Below are positions 48,328 to 58,377 of a stretch of 64,000 nucleotides of DNA, one piece after another. The notes below the pieces were generated by a model, which worked only from the letters and a program-made list of their open reading frames with translations, was not told the origin of the DNA and searched no databases. The stretch is from Blepharisma stoltei (taxonomy: Eukaryota; Ciliophora; Heterotrichea; Heterotrichida; Blepharismidae). A program made the translations under genes and the position numbers. Numbering within the stretch: position 1 is the first letter of the stretch; every line of letters begins with the position of its first letter. The stretch lies in NCBI GenBank assembly GCA_914767885.1, contig CAJZBQ010000017.1:496001-560000 (forward strand), read 5' to 3'.

Positions 48328-49439
48328 TTATAATTCATTTTTACGCTTAAGCCAGTAAAAATTTAAAAAAAGCGGATTTAGATTATTCACATTTTCTCGC
48401 TGCTCTCTAAGAATATTCAGAATGCTGCCTACTTCTTCTTGAGGTACGTTCACTTTTCCTATCATACTAACATTTTGTGTGTTAATTCTCTCAAGCTTCG
48501 ATTTCATTTCCATCTTTTTATTCAAATGATCTATTTTTGCCCTTATTTTCAACTCTTCCCCTAAATCCTTTTTGATTGAATTTCTTGACTCAAGAAATTG
48601 CTCAAGTTTCCACCTAATAGTGCAGAGTCTTTCTGAAAGTTTGCTTTGGCCTTCATTTATTTGTCTGATTCGATCTGTGCTCTTCAGATTTAGCTCATTT
48701 TCTATGGTTTTTAAATGATTATCCATATTGTCAAGCCCATAGCTAACTCCCCCCCCCCCTCCGTGAGCGAACAAAACCATTAGAAAAATCGCCATTTTTT
48801 GACCAAAAACCCACCCTCCGTGAGTGAACAAAAATTTTTTTAATAGAAAAAATTTTAATGGAAAAAAATTTTGATATATAAGTGATAATTAGTATAATGA
48901 AATCTAGAGCTAATTCTGTTTAATTTTAAACAAATTGCGTTTTAAAACATAAATTTTGCAAATTAAATTAATATTTGCTTCCCAATTTTTGCAAATTAGG
49001 ATTTTTTTAAATTTCGAAAAAAATATTTTTTATAAAATTTATATATAAATTTTTTTTAAAAAAAAAAATTAACCCCCCTCCGTGAGCGAACAAAATTTTT
49101 TTGTTCGCTCACGGAGGGGGGGGGGGGAGTAAGCAAATTTGAAGTATCGTTATCAGCTGAAACTCTGTCAGCAAGCTGTTTGCAAGAATTTATTTGCCAA
49201 GGATACAGCTTATCTGGATCTGGGTTTTTTACCATCGCTTCTTCGGATAAAGCAGTATCGATGTAATAAAATTCATTTGCGTCTATTCTGGGTTGGTATT
49301 TACTTGACTGAAGCTGTTGAACAGATGTTGATTTTGGGGCAACATTGTAAATCATTGCTTTAAATTTGTTGCTGGGGTGGTAGGCTTTAACGCTTCCGGA
49401 GATTGATTCCAGTTCTTGAGCGGCTTGAGATTCTTGCAT
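48328..49439 (-). CDS. NUP54: Nup54-like nucleoporin
   Basis: ATG 49439-49437 (MQESQAAQELES), stop TAA at 48328-48330. Excising the class-A element 48747-49129 plus one TAA gives 241 residues in frame, with SNLLSYGLDNMD across the junction. The first third carries the Nup54 signature FKAMIYNV followed by KNPDPDKLYPW, and the rest is a long coiled-coil domain ending EEVGSILNILREQRENVNNL. Nup54 forms part of the central-channel Nup62 complex of the nuclear pore through such coiled coils. The N-terminal FG repeats of animal Nup54 are absent and the protein is about half the usual length. An open frame continues upstream without an ATG to a retroposon at 49491-49962. The family call rests on motif and coiled-coil layout. 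Confidence 0.68.
48747..49129. mobile_element. Class-A element in the Nup54-like gene (383 bp), best-preserved copy
   Basis: TAA at 48744-48746 and 49130-49132. All four CCTCCGTGAGCGAACAAAA-type motifs are intact: outer left, inner left ~55 bp in, and two facing each other in a terminal hairpin at the right end. The core contains TATATAAGTGATAATTAG and AAACAAATTGCGTTTTAA, shared with copies at 8571, 19048 and 61589. Confidence 0.96.
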
Positions 49440-49490
49440 TTTTATGTTAGCTATTTTTATTAAATGGAATTTTATAATCTTGCTCAACCA

Positions 49491-49962
49491 TTACATTACA
49501 TTATTTAGATTGGATCGTGCCCTTAATTTTAACGCAATCACCGAAGATCCCTTGTGGGATTCAACCGCTTTGCGACCTTCCTTCTGTCGGGTCTCCTCCT
49601 TGTCTCTTGTAAAAGACTCCAGTATTGAGTGGGCTGTTTACGGGTTTGTGCGGCCTCCTGAGGCTGAGAGAGTACGAAGTTGGCATCCCGAAATTCCAAA
49701 AAATGGAATTTCTGGTAGCCTATCGGCAAAAGGATAAAGTCCAGATCCTGGGACGTAACGCCCAGTTTCATGCTAGGCAGTTGCCCGATTGGTCTAGGTA
49801 TTACCTTTAGACCTTGCTGGGCTTGCCCTTTCCAAATCTGAACCCTCATTTGCTTTGAGGTAAAAACCAGTCTCGAAGTTGGACTCGGGCTAGGCTCTGC
49901 CTCCTGTAGAATTGATTACCATAGCATTGCTGTCCATTTCAAGGCTAGAAAAACCTTGCCGG
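49491..49962 (-). mobile_element. Retroposon-like insertion upstream of the Nup54-like gene (472 bp)
   Basis: Perfect 15-bp duplication AATCTTGCTCAACCA (49476-49490; 49963-49977). AT tail TTACATTACATTATT at the left end implies minus orientation. GC-richer body. Short blocks are shared with 15847-16377. Confidence 0.85.
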
Positions 49963-49977
49963 AATCTTGCTCAACCA

Positions 49978-50780
49978 ATTAATATTAATATAGCCCAAGG
50001 AGATCCAAAATTGGGCTAGATTAAGAAATTATTAACTCGCTCTGATAATGGCAAAATTATTTTGTATTTATCGCAATGGGGGTTATTTTTTTTTGATTTT
50101 AATAATTGAAAGGAAATCTTTTAATTTATAAAATTTATGTTTTAGGATATAAACTATTTGGAGATTTTTATAATACAATAATCATTATTTATATATCAAA
50201 TTATTTTTGTATAAAAATTTATATTAAAAAGCTGTTGGCTGTATAGGAAAAGGAGCTAAATTTTCCAAATAAGGATTTTTCTATTTGTTTGCTCATTAAT
50301 AAAGAGAGGGGTAATATCTTATAAAAGTAAATTTTTATGTTTATTAAAGTCCCATAATTTAATATTTAGTGTAATTTTAAAATCTGCTATACAGCGCTTT
50401 CACACTAGCGCATCCACACTATTGGTTTCATTTCAATTTCTCGAGAAGATGATGGATAATTTCTAAAATTTCAATAACGAATCAATCAACCCTAAAGTGA
50501 AAAAATTCATCTGACTGACTGTAAGATTGCCTTTGTGAGACTAATCAAATCATCTCTAATCTACCATGGGAGAAACAGAACTAAGGAAATCCAATATTTT
50601 TACTTTTTCACAAATATATTTAAGCAATTAAAAAAACTCGTTTAACTGCTATTCCTAAATATTATTTTTAAGTAATAATTAATACTCTCTTAATTAAGAC
50701 AAGCTTTCTTTAATCAAAAATAATTTTTTCAAGACATTTATTAAAGCTAAACCTTAATTTATCAGAATAAGAATTAAACA
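49978..50780. other. Intergenic region with a decayed class-A element
   Basis: About 50030-50310 resembles the class-A core (AATTTATAAAATTTATGTTTTA, TTATATATCAAA) between TTAACTCGCTC and GAGAGGGGTAA, and is strongly degraded. The rest is AT-rich with no gene. Confidence 0.5.
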
Positions 50781-51086
50781 TTAAATTGACCGAGCCAAAA
50801 GAGAAGTAAAAGTCCAGAATCCATCGTTGACAGTTTCAAAAAGCGAGTCATAAGGAGTACTTGTGAAATTATATAGCTGCTCTTGCTGCTGCTTTAAAAG
50901 TTCGATGACATGAGATTGCCTTGAATCAATTCTAACTAATAGGTATAAGATAAATAGAATAAGGATACTTTGTACTAAGATTGCCCATTTCATTCAGCTT
51001 TCAGAGATATTATTATCAGAGCCTACAATTGGAGGGATTTCCAAGTCTTCTGTTGAACATATAGATAATTCTTCTTTGATTTCCAT
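50781..51086 (-). CDS. Small single-pass membrane protein
   Basis: 101 residues from ATG 51086-51084 to TAA 50781-50783, continuous with one TGA (just before the internal Met) read as Trp. The N-terminal ~32 residues are acidic and polar (EIKEELSICSTEDLEIPP). They are followed by one hydrophobic segment (AILVQSILILFILYLLV) and a C-terminal region with Gln-rich and aromatic residues. Not recognised. It could be a tail-region membrane adaptor. The acidic N-terminus probably faces the cytosol. Confidence 0.65.
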
Positions 51087-51349
51087 ATTTTATAAGACCC
51101 CTTGATGAATAATAAATATTAAATTCATGTCTGACCTCGGAATAATATCTAACAAATTTAATCGGCGAACTATCTCAATTTATATATTTTAATTTTTTAC
51201 TATTAATTTTATCAATAAAAGCCATATAAACCAAATTTTTCAAATTTCATATTTCGAAAATAAGCAAAAAACCTTATTACTCAAAAATTAACTTTGCATT
51301 AAAATATAACCCAAGCATAGTTTTAGCTCAGGCTTCCGATCGTTACAAA

Positions 51350-51597
51350 CTATAAAAGAAGCAATTGGCTTGTCCAGTTTTTGTTGGAAAAATTACTGAA
51401 TCGGTTTCTGTCTTTTGAGAAGCTCTCATTTATAAAAGTCGCCCAAGCATTCCACTTATCCTCAGCTAAAATCATTTCCAAGCTATATAACTCACTTCCT
51501 GCAATGCTACCTTTCTTGATCCCTCCAAATCAGTCTTCACCTTGCTTTTTTACTGAAGATTTTAAATGATGATTTTTCAACTTATAAATGGTTATAA
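51350..51597 (-). CDS. Possible short gene or 3' exon, start not found
   Basis: The minus-strand frame ending at TAG 51350-51352 reads KSSVKKQGEDWFGGIKKGS, then ELYSLEMILAEDKWNAW, with a TGA in a Trp position. This composition looks coding, unlike the overlapping plus-strand frame. No ATG precedes it before an in-frame TAA near 51598, and the neighbouring plus-strand gene starts at 51604. It may be a gene fragment or lack a recognised upstream exon. Confidence 0.35.
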
Positions 51598-51603
51598 AAT
51601 TTT

Positions 51604-52867
51604 ATGAACCGCAAACGAACTCCTAAGAAGCACTCCTCTTTCCTCGTTAAAAAGAAGCAAGAAAGAGAGCTGCTGAATAAGAGTTTAAACGCCTCTACTG
51701 AAATGAGTTCTGATCAACTGTCAAGCATACTTAATAGCTCAGTCGACATGTCAACTCAAGACACGGCACTTAACCAAACCATGCCAGATATAAGGAGCGA
51801 GGACATTTTCTCAAGCAATATCTTGGACATTCCTGTAGAAAATGTAATCCCAGAAGAAAATGAACAAAAGAAAGAGGACGAAAGTTTCGATAAAACCAAT
51901 CCCAACCCTCAGAAGAATGAAGTAAAAAATGAGAAAGAGGTGAATAATCAAAGAGAAAATAATAGCTCAAAGGCAGAAGAAATTGTCGTTATAGAAGTAG
52001 ATGATGACGGTTTTGGACAACAAAGTGGTCCAAAAGGAAAAAGTATTAAAAAAGCATCGAAAACTAAGGTGAGGTCCAAGCCAAGACAAAGCCATGAGGA
52101 GGAAGAGAATAAAGCAAAAACTGGACAAAACCAATTAGATTAGGTTATATTTAGCATATTTTAAGTCCGCTTTTTTTAGACACATTCGTTTCGGCGTGTG
52201 ACATCTCGAATCCGGCTGAAACCGGCTTCTCGGTAGAGGTGAAGGTTTTGGGCCATCTACTGGGTTTGCTGACCACCTCCATTTCTAACCCTTCGACGTC
52301 GTCAAGTTTTACGCCAATTCTATGAGTGCTCCAAGACAGATTGTTACATGGGCAACCATTTTCAACTGGCCGAGTCCCGCTTATCCATCTAACTTACCTC
52401 CTTTTTTCCAGTCATTCCGAGAAAGAGCTCAACAGCTTTCACCATTTCGGTCAAGCCACAGTAGCATCTTCGTCAGATATGGCGCCCTGCTCATATCAGG
52501 TACCCGCTGGGCTGAGCGCTGCTGGCCAAAAAAGTTGTATTTAACTTCACATGGAGTCAGGAACAAAAACAGCGGCTTTGGTTTCGCGTAATTCGCTTTG
52601 GGGCTATTAACTATAGCTAGGCCATAAGCAAAGCTCAAAACCATGCCAGCATACATAAGATCACCTTCCACTGAGAGGCAAGTCGCTCATCTCCTGCCAT
52701 TTTATGCATTACAAAACCAATTAGATGTCTCAATTGAACAGCCAAAGTCAAGGTAATTTTTAGTTAGCTATACCAAAGTGATTATTGTGGGATCAATTTT
52801 TGCAATTGCTGCAGCAGCAGGAGTTTATTTCTATATGAAATCATCAAAGAAACCCTCAATTAAATAA
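51604..52867 (+). CDS. Tail-anchored low-complexity charged protein, interrupted by a retroposon
   Basis: ATG 51604 to TAA 52865-52867. The first exon ends in frame with KTGQNQLD at a 16-bp repeat. Removing 570 bp plus one repeat copy (52141-52726) and a 15-nt intron (52753-52767, GTAATTTTTAGTTAG) gives 220 residues. The protein has a basic N-terminus (NRKRTPKKH), a long Ser/Asn/Glu-rich disordered middle, a basic patch (KSIKKASKTKVRSKPR) and a C-terminal hydrophobic segment (VIIVGSIFAIAAAAGVYFY) followed by SSKKPSIK. That is a tail anchor, probably ER or outer organelle membrane. No family recognised. Without the insertion removed it would end prematurely at TAG 52141-52143 and lose the anchor. 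Confidence 0.8.
52141..52710. mobile_element. Retroposon-like insertion in the tail-anchored protein gene (570 bp)
   Basis: Perfect 16-bp duplication ACAAAACCAATTAGAT at 52125-52140 and 52711-52726. GC-richer than its surroundings, with no conserved ORF. AT-rich stretch at the left end. It introduces a stop right at the junction. Confidence 0.88.
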
Positions 52868-53237
52868 ATAGATTTTCAATACTTTAGTAACTTATATAAA
52901 AAGAATATATTAGTCATTGAGAAAGTTAGATTTATTGATGATTAGGTTTTTTCTAGATAGAAAATTTTTAGGAGTTCCTTAAACGATAAGATTTTAGATT
53001 TCGTAGGCCAAAGGGATTTGGTAATGAAAGCAGACCACAAAACTTACAATATTAAATTTTAAAAAAATCAATTTATAGGCTAAGAATTATATATATTTTC
53101 AGTTTAAATTAAGTATATTATTGCGTATTTATATAATGCATTTACTCATAAAAAGCTTGATATCGTGAAACATAATAATTATCTATTGTTTGTAAAATTG
53201 TACTTAATTATTTTGGCAGTAATACAACAGCATTTTT
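52868..53237. other. AT-rich intergenic spacer
   Basis: No gene or element recognised; presumably 3' and 5' flanks of the neighbouring genes. Confidence 0.6.
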
Positions 53238-54316
53238 ATGATGGCAGAAAAAGTTGTGGAAACCAATCCTTTAAAGACTTCCCCTAAACGAAATCTAGCT
53301 AAGCGAGCCAATACCTCAAAAGAAATAGTTAACTCCTTAATATAGAAAATTTTATATTGCAATATTAGCATACTGTCTACTATATTAAATAAAATATTTA
53401 ATAAATATATTAATAAAGCAGGAGTAAACAACCTCCATCTCCCAGCACCAATCGTGTATTTATGAGTCGCAATAACTCCAAAGATAACCATCTCAACAGC
53501 TCACTCAATTATATTTCCGATTTAGAAAAGAGAGTTAAAGAAGATAAACTGCTTAAAGAAGTTTATGGGATAGAGCAAAGGGCTTACTCAAAAATTCCTG
53601 CAGGAAATCCATTGCCAAGCTCAAGCTACGGAGCTTTCAAAAGAAGACTTAATCGCCCTAGAAGCCAGGTCATTAGAGATACCAATTGAAGTCCTTATAA
53701 ATCAGACAGCAGAAAGGACATTTCGAATAGCTCCCAAGCCCAAAGCATTGATAAACTTCCTCAACTGCCTCAAATACATCAAACTGAAGAAAAACCTTTT
53801 AGGAAAATATTGGATGAAATAGGAAAAGATGGACAATTTCAGCCGCATGACGAATATCTAAATAAAAACCAAGAATTAGATGGCTTAAATCTGTCAAATA
53901 ATTCTTTTGGAAGCAGCTTGAGTCCACCTATTTACGCAAAAACTACTATAAGAGATACAGTTTTCGACCCAATTACAGGGGAAATAAGAAAATACTCAGT
54001 AGACAGATCCCCTTCAAGATCTCTGGGGAATAAAAACCCAGAACTAACTCCAGACATTTCATATGGAGATAAGCCAAATTCTGAGAAGTTTCCATCTCAC
54101 AATAGATCGTTTTCTTATGGAGATGAAAAACTGCTGCAGCCTCAAAATAACGATTATTTAAGTTCATGAGCGAGCCGCGCAGGGAGTTCTGAAAAATCTT
54201 TATACCGTTTTCAGACGAACTCAAAAATTCCGTTTTCTCATGACCTCTTAAAAATGCTAAACCCGAAGAAAATAGTCAAAGGTATGGGATACCAAAGATC
54301 GAAAATTTTTTATTAA
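53238..54316 (+). CDS. Ser/Pro/Asn-rich hypothetical protein with a 92-bp IES-like insertion
   Basis: ATG 53238 (a second ATG follows directly) to TAA 54314-54316. The first exon MMAEKVVETNPLKTSPKR... ends in frame at an element (53333-53424). Exact removal with one TAA joins EIV to KQPPSPSTNRVF, giving 327 residues. UGA codes Trp at 53687-53689 and 54167-54169. The protein is low-complexity, rich in Ser, Pro, Asn and Lys, with a short predicted coiled coil near LNYISDLEKRVKED and repeated SxSYG/DxSYG motifs (PDISYGDK, NRSFSYGDEK). No domain recognised. Such proteins in ciliates are often cytoskeletal or phospho-regulated, but this is not shown. A start at 53462 would drop the first 43 residues and ignore the clean join. 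Confidence 0.78.
53333..53424. mobile_element. Smallest class-A element (92 bp)
   Basis: TAA at 53330-53332 and 53425-53427. Ends CTCCTTAATATAG and TATTAATAAAGCAGGAG; interior AT-rich. Frame restored exactly (EIVKQPPSPS). Confidence 0.88.
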
Positions 54317-54336
54317 TTATGTTAACTTATTGATAA

Positions 54337-56957
54337 ATGGCTTGAAGGCTCTCAAGAGGCAAATTGATTGCCTTGTTTCTTTTGCTGATACTGATTACTT
54401 CGTCCTTGTCAGGTTTTATTTTTTACTATTCAGTTGACTATTCAAGTATTTCTTTTAGGATTGAATCGGGGAATTTAAATAATAATGCTACATTGAAAAG
54501 AGATATAGCGGAAAAAGAGATAGGGATAGGACTTCTGAAAACGTTAGAAGCCTGAAGATATAAAAATTTCAATGATATCAGCTCATGACCTTTAACACAA
54601 TACCCAAGGCTTCCATATGAGCAAAATATATCATGTCTCCCAAAGAAATTTGGCTATACAAGAGAGCAGGCAAATCAACTATTTGATCCAATAACTCCCT
54701 CTCATCAGGAACAATCAAAATTTTTTGCTGAGTTGTATTGGAAGGCCATTTTATTTTTAAATTTTAATATAATTTATATTATATTTTTTTCATTTTATTA
54801 AGCAATGAGTAAAAATTTATTTAATTTGTAAATTTATTTTTAATAATTATTACTGATTTATCAAATGGCTGTTTGCTCCTTCACAGAGAAGGCTAGTAAG
54901 AATCTTTAAAACCTGCAGCTTTATGCAAAAGCCGATCATAAAACTCGAAAAAGGTCAATTAAGCATAAAATGCAAGTCTCCTGAATCTCCTGAGTATATT
55001 CTTGGAGAATCTCCCTCAAAAGAGCTATTTGGAGAAGTTGAAGCAAATATAAAATGAAAACGATATTGGATCCCAATAGACACAGAAGACTCTGAGTACG
55101 TCTTTGCCAAATGCTCCAGATGAAAAACTCATGCAGTCCTCACAAATAGATTTAATTTAACATCCTCTCAGAGAGCATTAAATATAACTGCAAAACTTCA
55201 AAAAAATCTAAAAATGAAAGAAAAGCCTCGGCCCTTATCTGTGCTTTTAGTCCTTTTTGACTCTCTTTCAAGGCAGCATTTCTACAGAAATTTTCCATTT
55301 ACAATTAATTATTTGAATGAATCAGTCCATGAAGGGGTCTACTCAAAAAGATTTGCTATGTACGATTTTATAATAAACAATGCGCATGGAGAAAATACTA
55401 CTCCAAACATGGTGCCTTTACTATATGGGCACAATATCTTAAAAATCAGCCAAAAACTTGAAGGTTTTTCTATCAAGAATCAAAATGACTGATGAAAATT
55501 CAGAGAAATCCAAGAAGAAGCATTGTGAAAATACTATGAAAAACTAGGATATGTCACCATGTTTGGCTACGACACAATTTGAGATTTTCTATCTTATTAT
55601 GCAGGTCGACAAATCCTCACAGACCATGTGGCTACCAATTTTTGACACGCAGCAAAAAAAGTTTACGGATACACAGATTTTTTAGAAAAGCAAAAATGCT
55701 TTGGGATGCATAATTCTCACTGATACTTGCTTAACTACGCAAATGAGTTTTTAGAGAATTATATTCACCATAATAGATTTGGTTACATCCACATATCAAC
55801 TGCTCACGAGTCATCAGGCACTGTAATAAGGACTGCTGATATAGACTTAAAAGAGTTTCTCGAAAGAGCTTTGTATTTTTATGACAAAATCCTGGATGAA
55901 GATGTAGTTATTCATTTAATGGCTGACCATGGCAAGCATTCTAGGGAATGGGACTTAAGATATGAAGGATACTTGGAAAACCAGCTCCCATTACATATAA
56001 TTTTGGCGAATAAAGAACTGATTCAAAGGCTAAATGCTGACGAGGTACTTAAACATAACACACAGAGGCTGGTCAGTAGGCTTGATTGAAGCCTAACTTT
56101 TAGGCATTTGGCATTAGTCCCATATGGAAAATTGGGAATTGATTCATCATTATATCAGGATATGAAAAAAAATAGTGACACACCTTATGCTGTTTCTTTA
56201 ATATTAGAAAAAATAGACGATTCTCGACAATGTGACCAAGTAGACATCCCTCCACACTATTGCACTTGTATTGAGTATATTGAAGTTGATTTAAACAGCA
56301 CTTCTAATCAAAATGTGACTAATTTGCTACAGGCATATTCCTTAGATAGCCCAATATGGGTTAGGGATAGAGGTCAAAACTTCCACTTGGTTCGGCCAAA
56401 ATGGGCTGGTTGAATCCAGTAAAAAGTGGCAAATAATCCTCCTTCCACTTGGTTCGACCAAACCATTTTGGCCTAACCAAGTGGGAAGTTTTGGCCTCTA
56501 TTTCTAGCCCATTCCGGGCTGTCTAAGGGATATGCCTATAGCAAATTTGGGTATTAAGTCGCTAAACCAAAGAACAAAAATAAACGAATTGGGAGAATTC
56601 TGCAATGTTAGTGTATTAAACAAAATTATATCAGCTAATGTGCAGATATTGAAAGATTTTAATGGAGGGGGCAATAGAATTTATAAAGTACTGATATCAG
56701 CTAATGAAGACCCTGAAGCAATTTTTGAGCTGTATGGATTGGCAGCAGTAAGTGTAGTTATCCCGAAGTATCTAAAGACAGATCCTGATGGTATTTATCC
56801 AAATGAGACTTATTACACCCGAACTGAAGTGGCTGATTATGAGATGGTCTTACAGCTTCAAGAAATAGTCAGGGTTGATACACCCAATGAGGGCTGCACC
56901 AATTTTTTGAAATCAATCAATAAGACTGATTCCCTATGCATTTGTAAAAAATACTAG
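54337..56957 (+). CDS. DUF229 / sulfatase-like ectoenzyme, type II membrane protein
   Basis: ATG 54337-54339 (MAWRLSRGKLIALFLLL), stop TAG 56955-56957. Excising 54695-54896 (one TAA kept) and 56330-56540 (one TA kept) gives 734 residues in frame, with joins FDPIRIFKTC and VTNLLANLGI. A single N-terminal hydrophobic segment (about residues 11-31) precedes a luminal/extracellular domain. Alkaline-phosphatase-superfamily landmarks match DUF229: VLLVLFDSLSRQHFYR (metal/nucleophile loop), STAHESSG, and MADHGKHSREW (metal-binding DHG..H). Cys pairs near the C-terminus (CDQVDIPPHYCTC; CTNF...CICKKY) suggest disulphides. The substrate is unknown; the family resembles sulfatases/phosphohydrolases. At least nine UGA codons are read as Trp. 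Confidence 0.82.
54695..54896. mobile_element. Class-A element in the DUF229 gene (202 bp)
   Basis: TAA at 54692-54694 and 54897-54899. Left CTCCCTCTCATCAGGAACAATC; right end GCTCCTTCACAGAGAAGGCTAG, only weakly inverted. Removal restores the open frame that otherwise stops within the element. Confidence 0.82.
56330..56538. mobile_element. TA-flanked inverted-repeat element in the DUF229 gene (209 bp)
   Basis: TA at 56328-56329 and 56539-56540. ~75-bp imperfect inverted arms: CAGGCATATTCCTTAGATAG at the left versus the complement of TAAGGGATATGCCTA at the right, continuing through CAAAACTTCC.CACTTGGTT. Removal gives NLLANLGIKSL in frame. Confidence 0.92.
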
Positions 56958-56981
56958 TGTCTAATGTTAGCGTAGAATTTT

Positions 56982-57064
56982 ATAGTGAAATACACACTAT
57001 GTAGCACAGGGCTTTTTTGGCTAAAACTTGAGCCAAAAAAGCCCCGTGCTATAGTGTATTTCAC
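56982..57064. mobile_element. Hairpin element downstream of the DUF229 gene
   Basis: GTGAAATACAC(ACTAT)GTAGCACAGGGC and its near-exact complement flank an 8-base loop. It resembles other TAGGGCT/TAGCCC hairpins. It could alternatively act as a strong transcript-end hairpin, but similar hairpins also lie inside exons. Confidence 0.75.
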
Positions 57065-57526
57065 AATATTCTTCAGTGGATTAATGACTTCAATTCGTTA
57101 AGCTAGTTGATTTCTCCCAAGTCATTTTTATCAGAATAATAAAACTTTCATAAAGAATGAAGCCTTGCGGCTAGAAGATCTCACAGGATGCATTGCATAC
57201 TTTCGTTAACTACCGTGCATGCTGAGCTTAATAATATTCTTCCTCGGGAATGTCGAGCTTTAATACCCTAGGCATTTTAAGATCCAAGGACCAGCTGCTC
57301 TTGCTTACTTTGTGGTATTACATCTCTGATATAGCTAGATAAAGGGATACCATAAACTGAACCCTAAAATAATAAATATTCGAATTAGAAAAGTTCTGAA
57401 GAACTAATCCCTCATGCAGTCATTTTATTATTATTGTAAAAAAGAATACAGTTATATAGATATTTCTGGAGATAGCGATTAGAATTACTAGCTTTTTCCT
57501 CCTTGGCCTAAGCAATTTTTGCTTTC
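57065..57526. other. Intergenic spacer
   Basis: No convincing gene. Slightly less AT-rich than other spacers, without recognised elements. Confidence 0.5.
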
Positions 57527-57630
57527 TCCCCCTCCGTGAGCGAACAAAAAATTTTGTTCGCTCACTGAGGGTAGGTTTTCGGGCAAAAAATTGGGATTTT
57601 TCCAATGTTTTTGTTCGCTCACGGAGGGGG
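57527..57630. mobile_element. Deletion derivative of a class-A element (~104 bp)
   Basis: CTCCCCCTCCGTGAGCGAAC, an inverted hairpin partner, the GTTTTCGGGCAAAAAATTGGGATTTTTCCAATG inner block and a final GTTCGCTCACGGAGGGGG are all present, but the AT-rich core is missing. Flanks do not form a clear TNA. Confidence 0.75.
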
Positions 57631-57766
57631 ATTAATAACATAAAGGGAAAATTGATAAAACTATTTAATTTAAATCCAAATTTCAATATTGGAATAAATA
57701 TTCTAATTTAATTAACAAAATTTATATTTTAAGTTGCAAACATCCATAATTAATATAACACAATTA

Positions 57767-58253
57767 AAATGACGAGCCACCCGACCCGTCCTTCTCCTGT
57801 ACCCTCAGGGACTACGGGTTTAAGAAGTAAACGGGGCCTGGGTATTGTGTCCAGGGTGGGTTTTTTTACCTTGGTCGGGACACCACGACAAGGTTTTTTA
57901 CCTCTCACAAAGACAAGAAGACCAGAGCCGATATATCAGGAGTCAAACTTCTTCAGGACTAGAAGGGAAGTGAGGAAGATCTTATGTGGGGAGCTTCGGG
58001 GACCTGAAGGAGACTCCGGGAGGCTACTTTTCTCCCTCCCCGGAAAGGACGGCGCCGGGTCACTAGACCCCTGATCAAGGAGTACCTGGGCGAGTCTCCC
58101 TGTTAGATGGCGACGTCACCATTTTTTGGTGACGTCGACAGAAAATGGAGTGAGCTACAGAGCCGGTGCATAGGGCGCGAGCCTGAAGCTGGCAGTGCTG
58201 GGTAGAGGCTGAAATAAACCTCCGTGACCCGCTAGCTAATTAATCTAATCTAA
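57767..58253 (+). mobile_element. Retroposon-like GC-rich insertion (487 bp)
   Basis: 16-bp flanks TAATATAACACAATTA (57751-57766) and TAATATAATATAATTA (58254-58269) agree at 14 positions. Tail TTAATCTAATCTAATAA at the right end. It contains a GACGTCACC..GGTGACGTC hairpin near 58110-58138. The open frame inside is not supported as a gene. Confidence 0.75.
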
Positions 58254-58377
58254 TAATATAATATAATTAGCTGGAGATCTGTCTATTAAAATTATTTGTA
58301 CAAAACAGTATATCAAAAATATTGTTCCAAATTGCTTTACTCACCAAGCAAAGATTAAGAGAATTAATAAGAATTTT

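Noticed and set aside
49538-49849. Several overlapping frames upstream of the Nup54-like gene
   Set aside because: Contained in retroposon 49491-49962; frames on both strands, none conserved in the related element.
52322-52671. Three overlapping frames, including AYG-rich minus frame
   Set aside because: All inside the 570-bp retroposon with the 16-bp duplication.
53204-53491. Hydrophobic minus-strand frame
   Set aside because: Antisense to the first exon and 92-bp element of the 53238-54316 gene; explained once the element is removed.
57769-58074. Plus-strand 101-codon frame rich in Arg/Gly/Pro
   Set aside because: Lies in a retroposon-like insertion with tail and target duplication; no recognisable domain.
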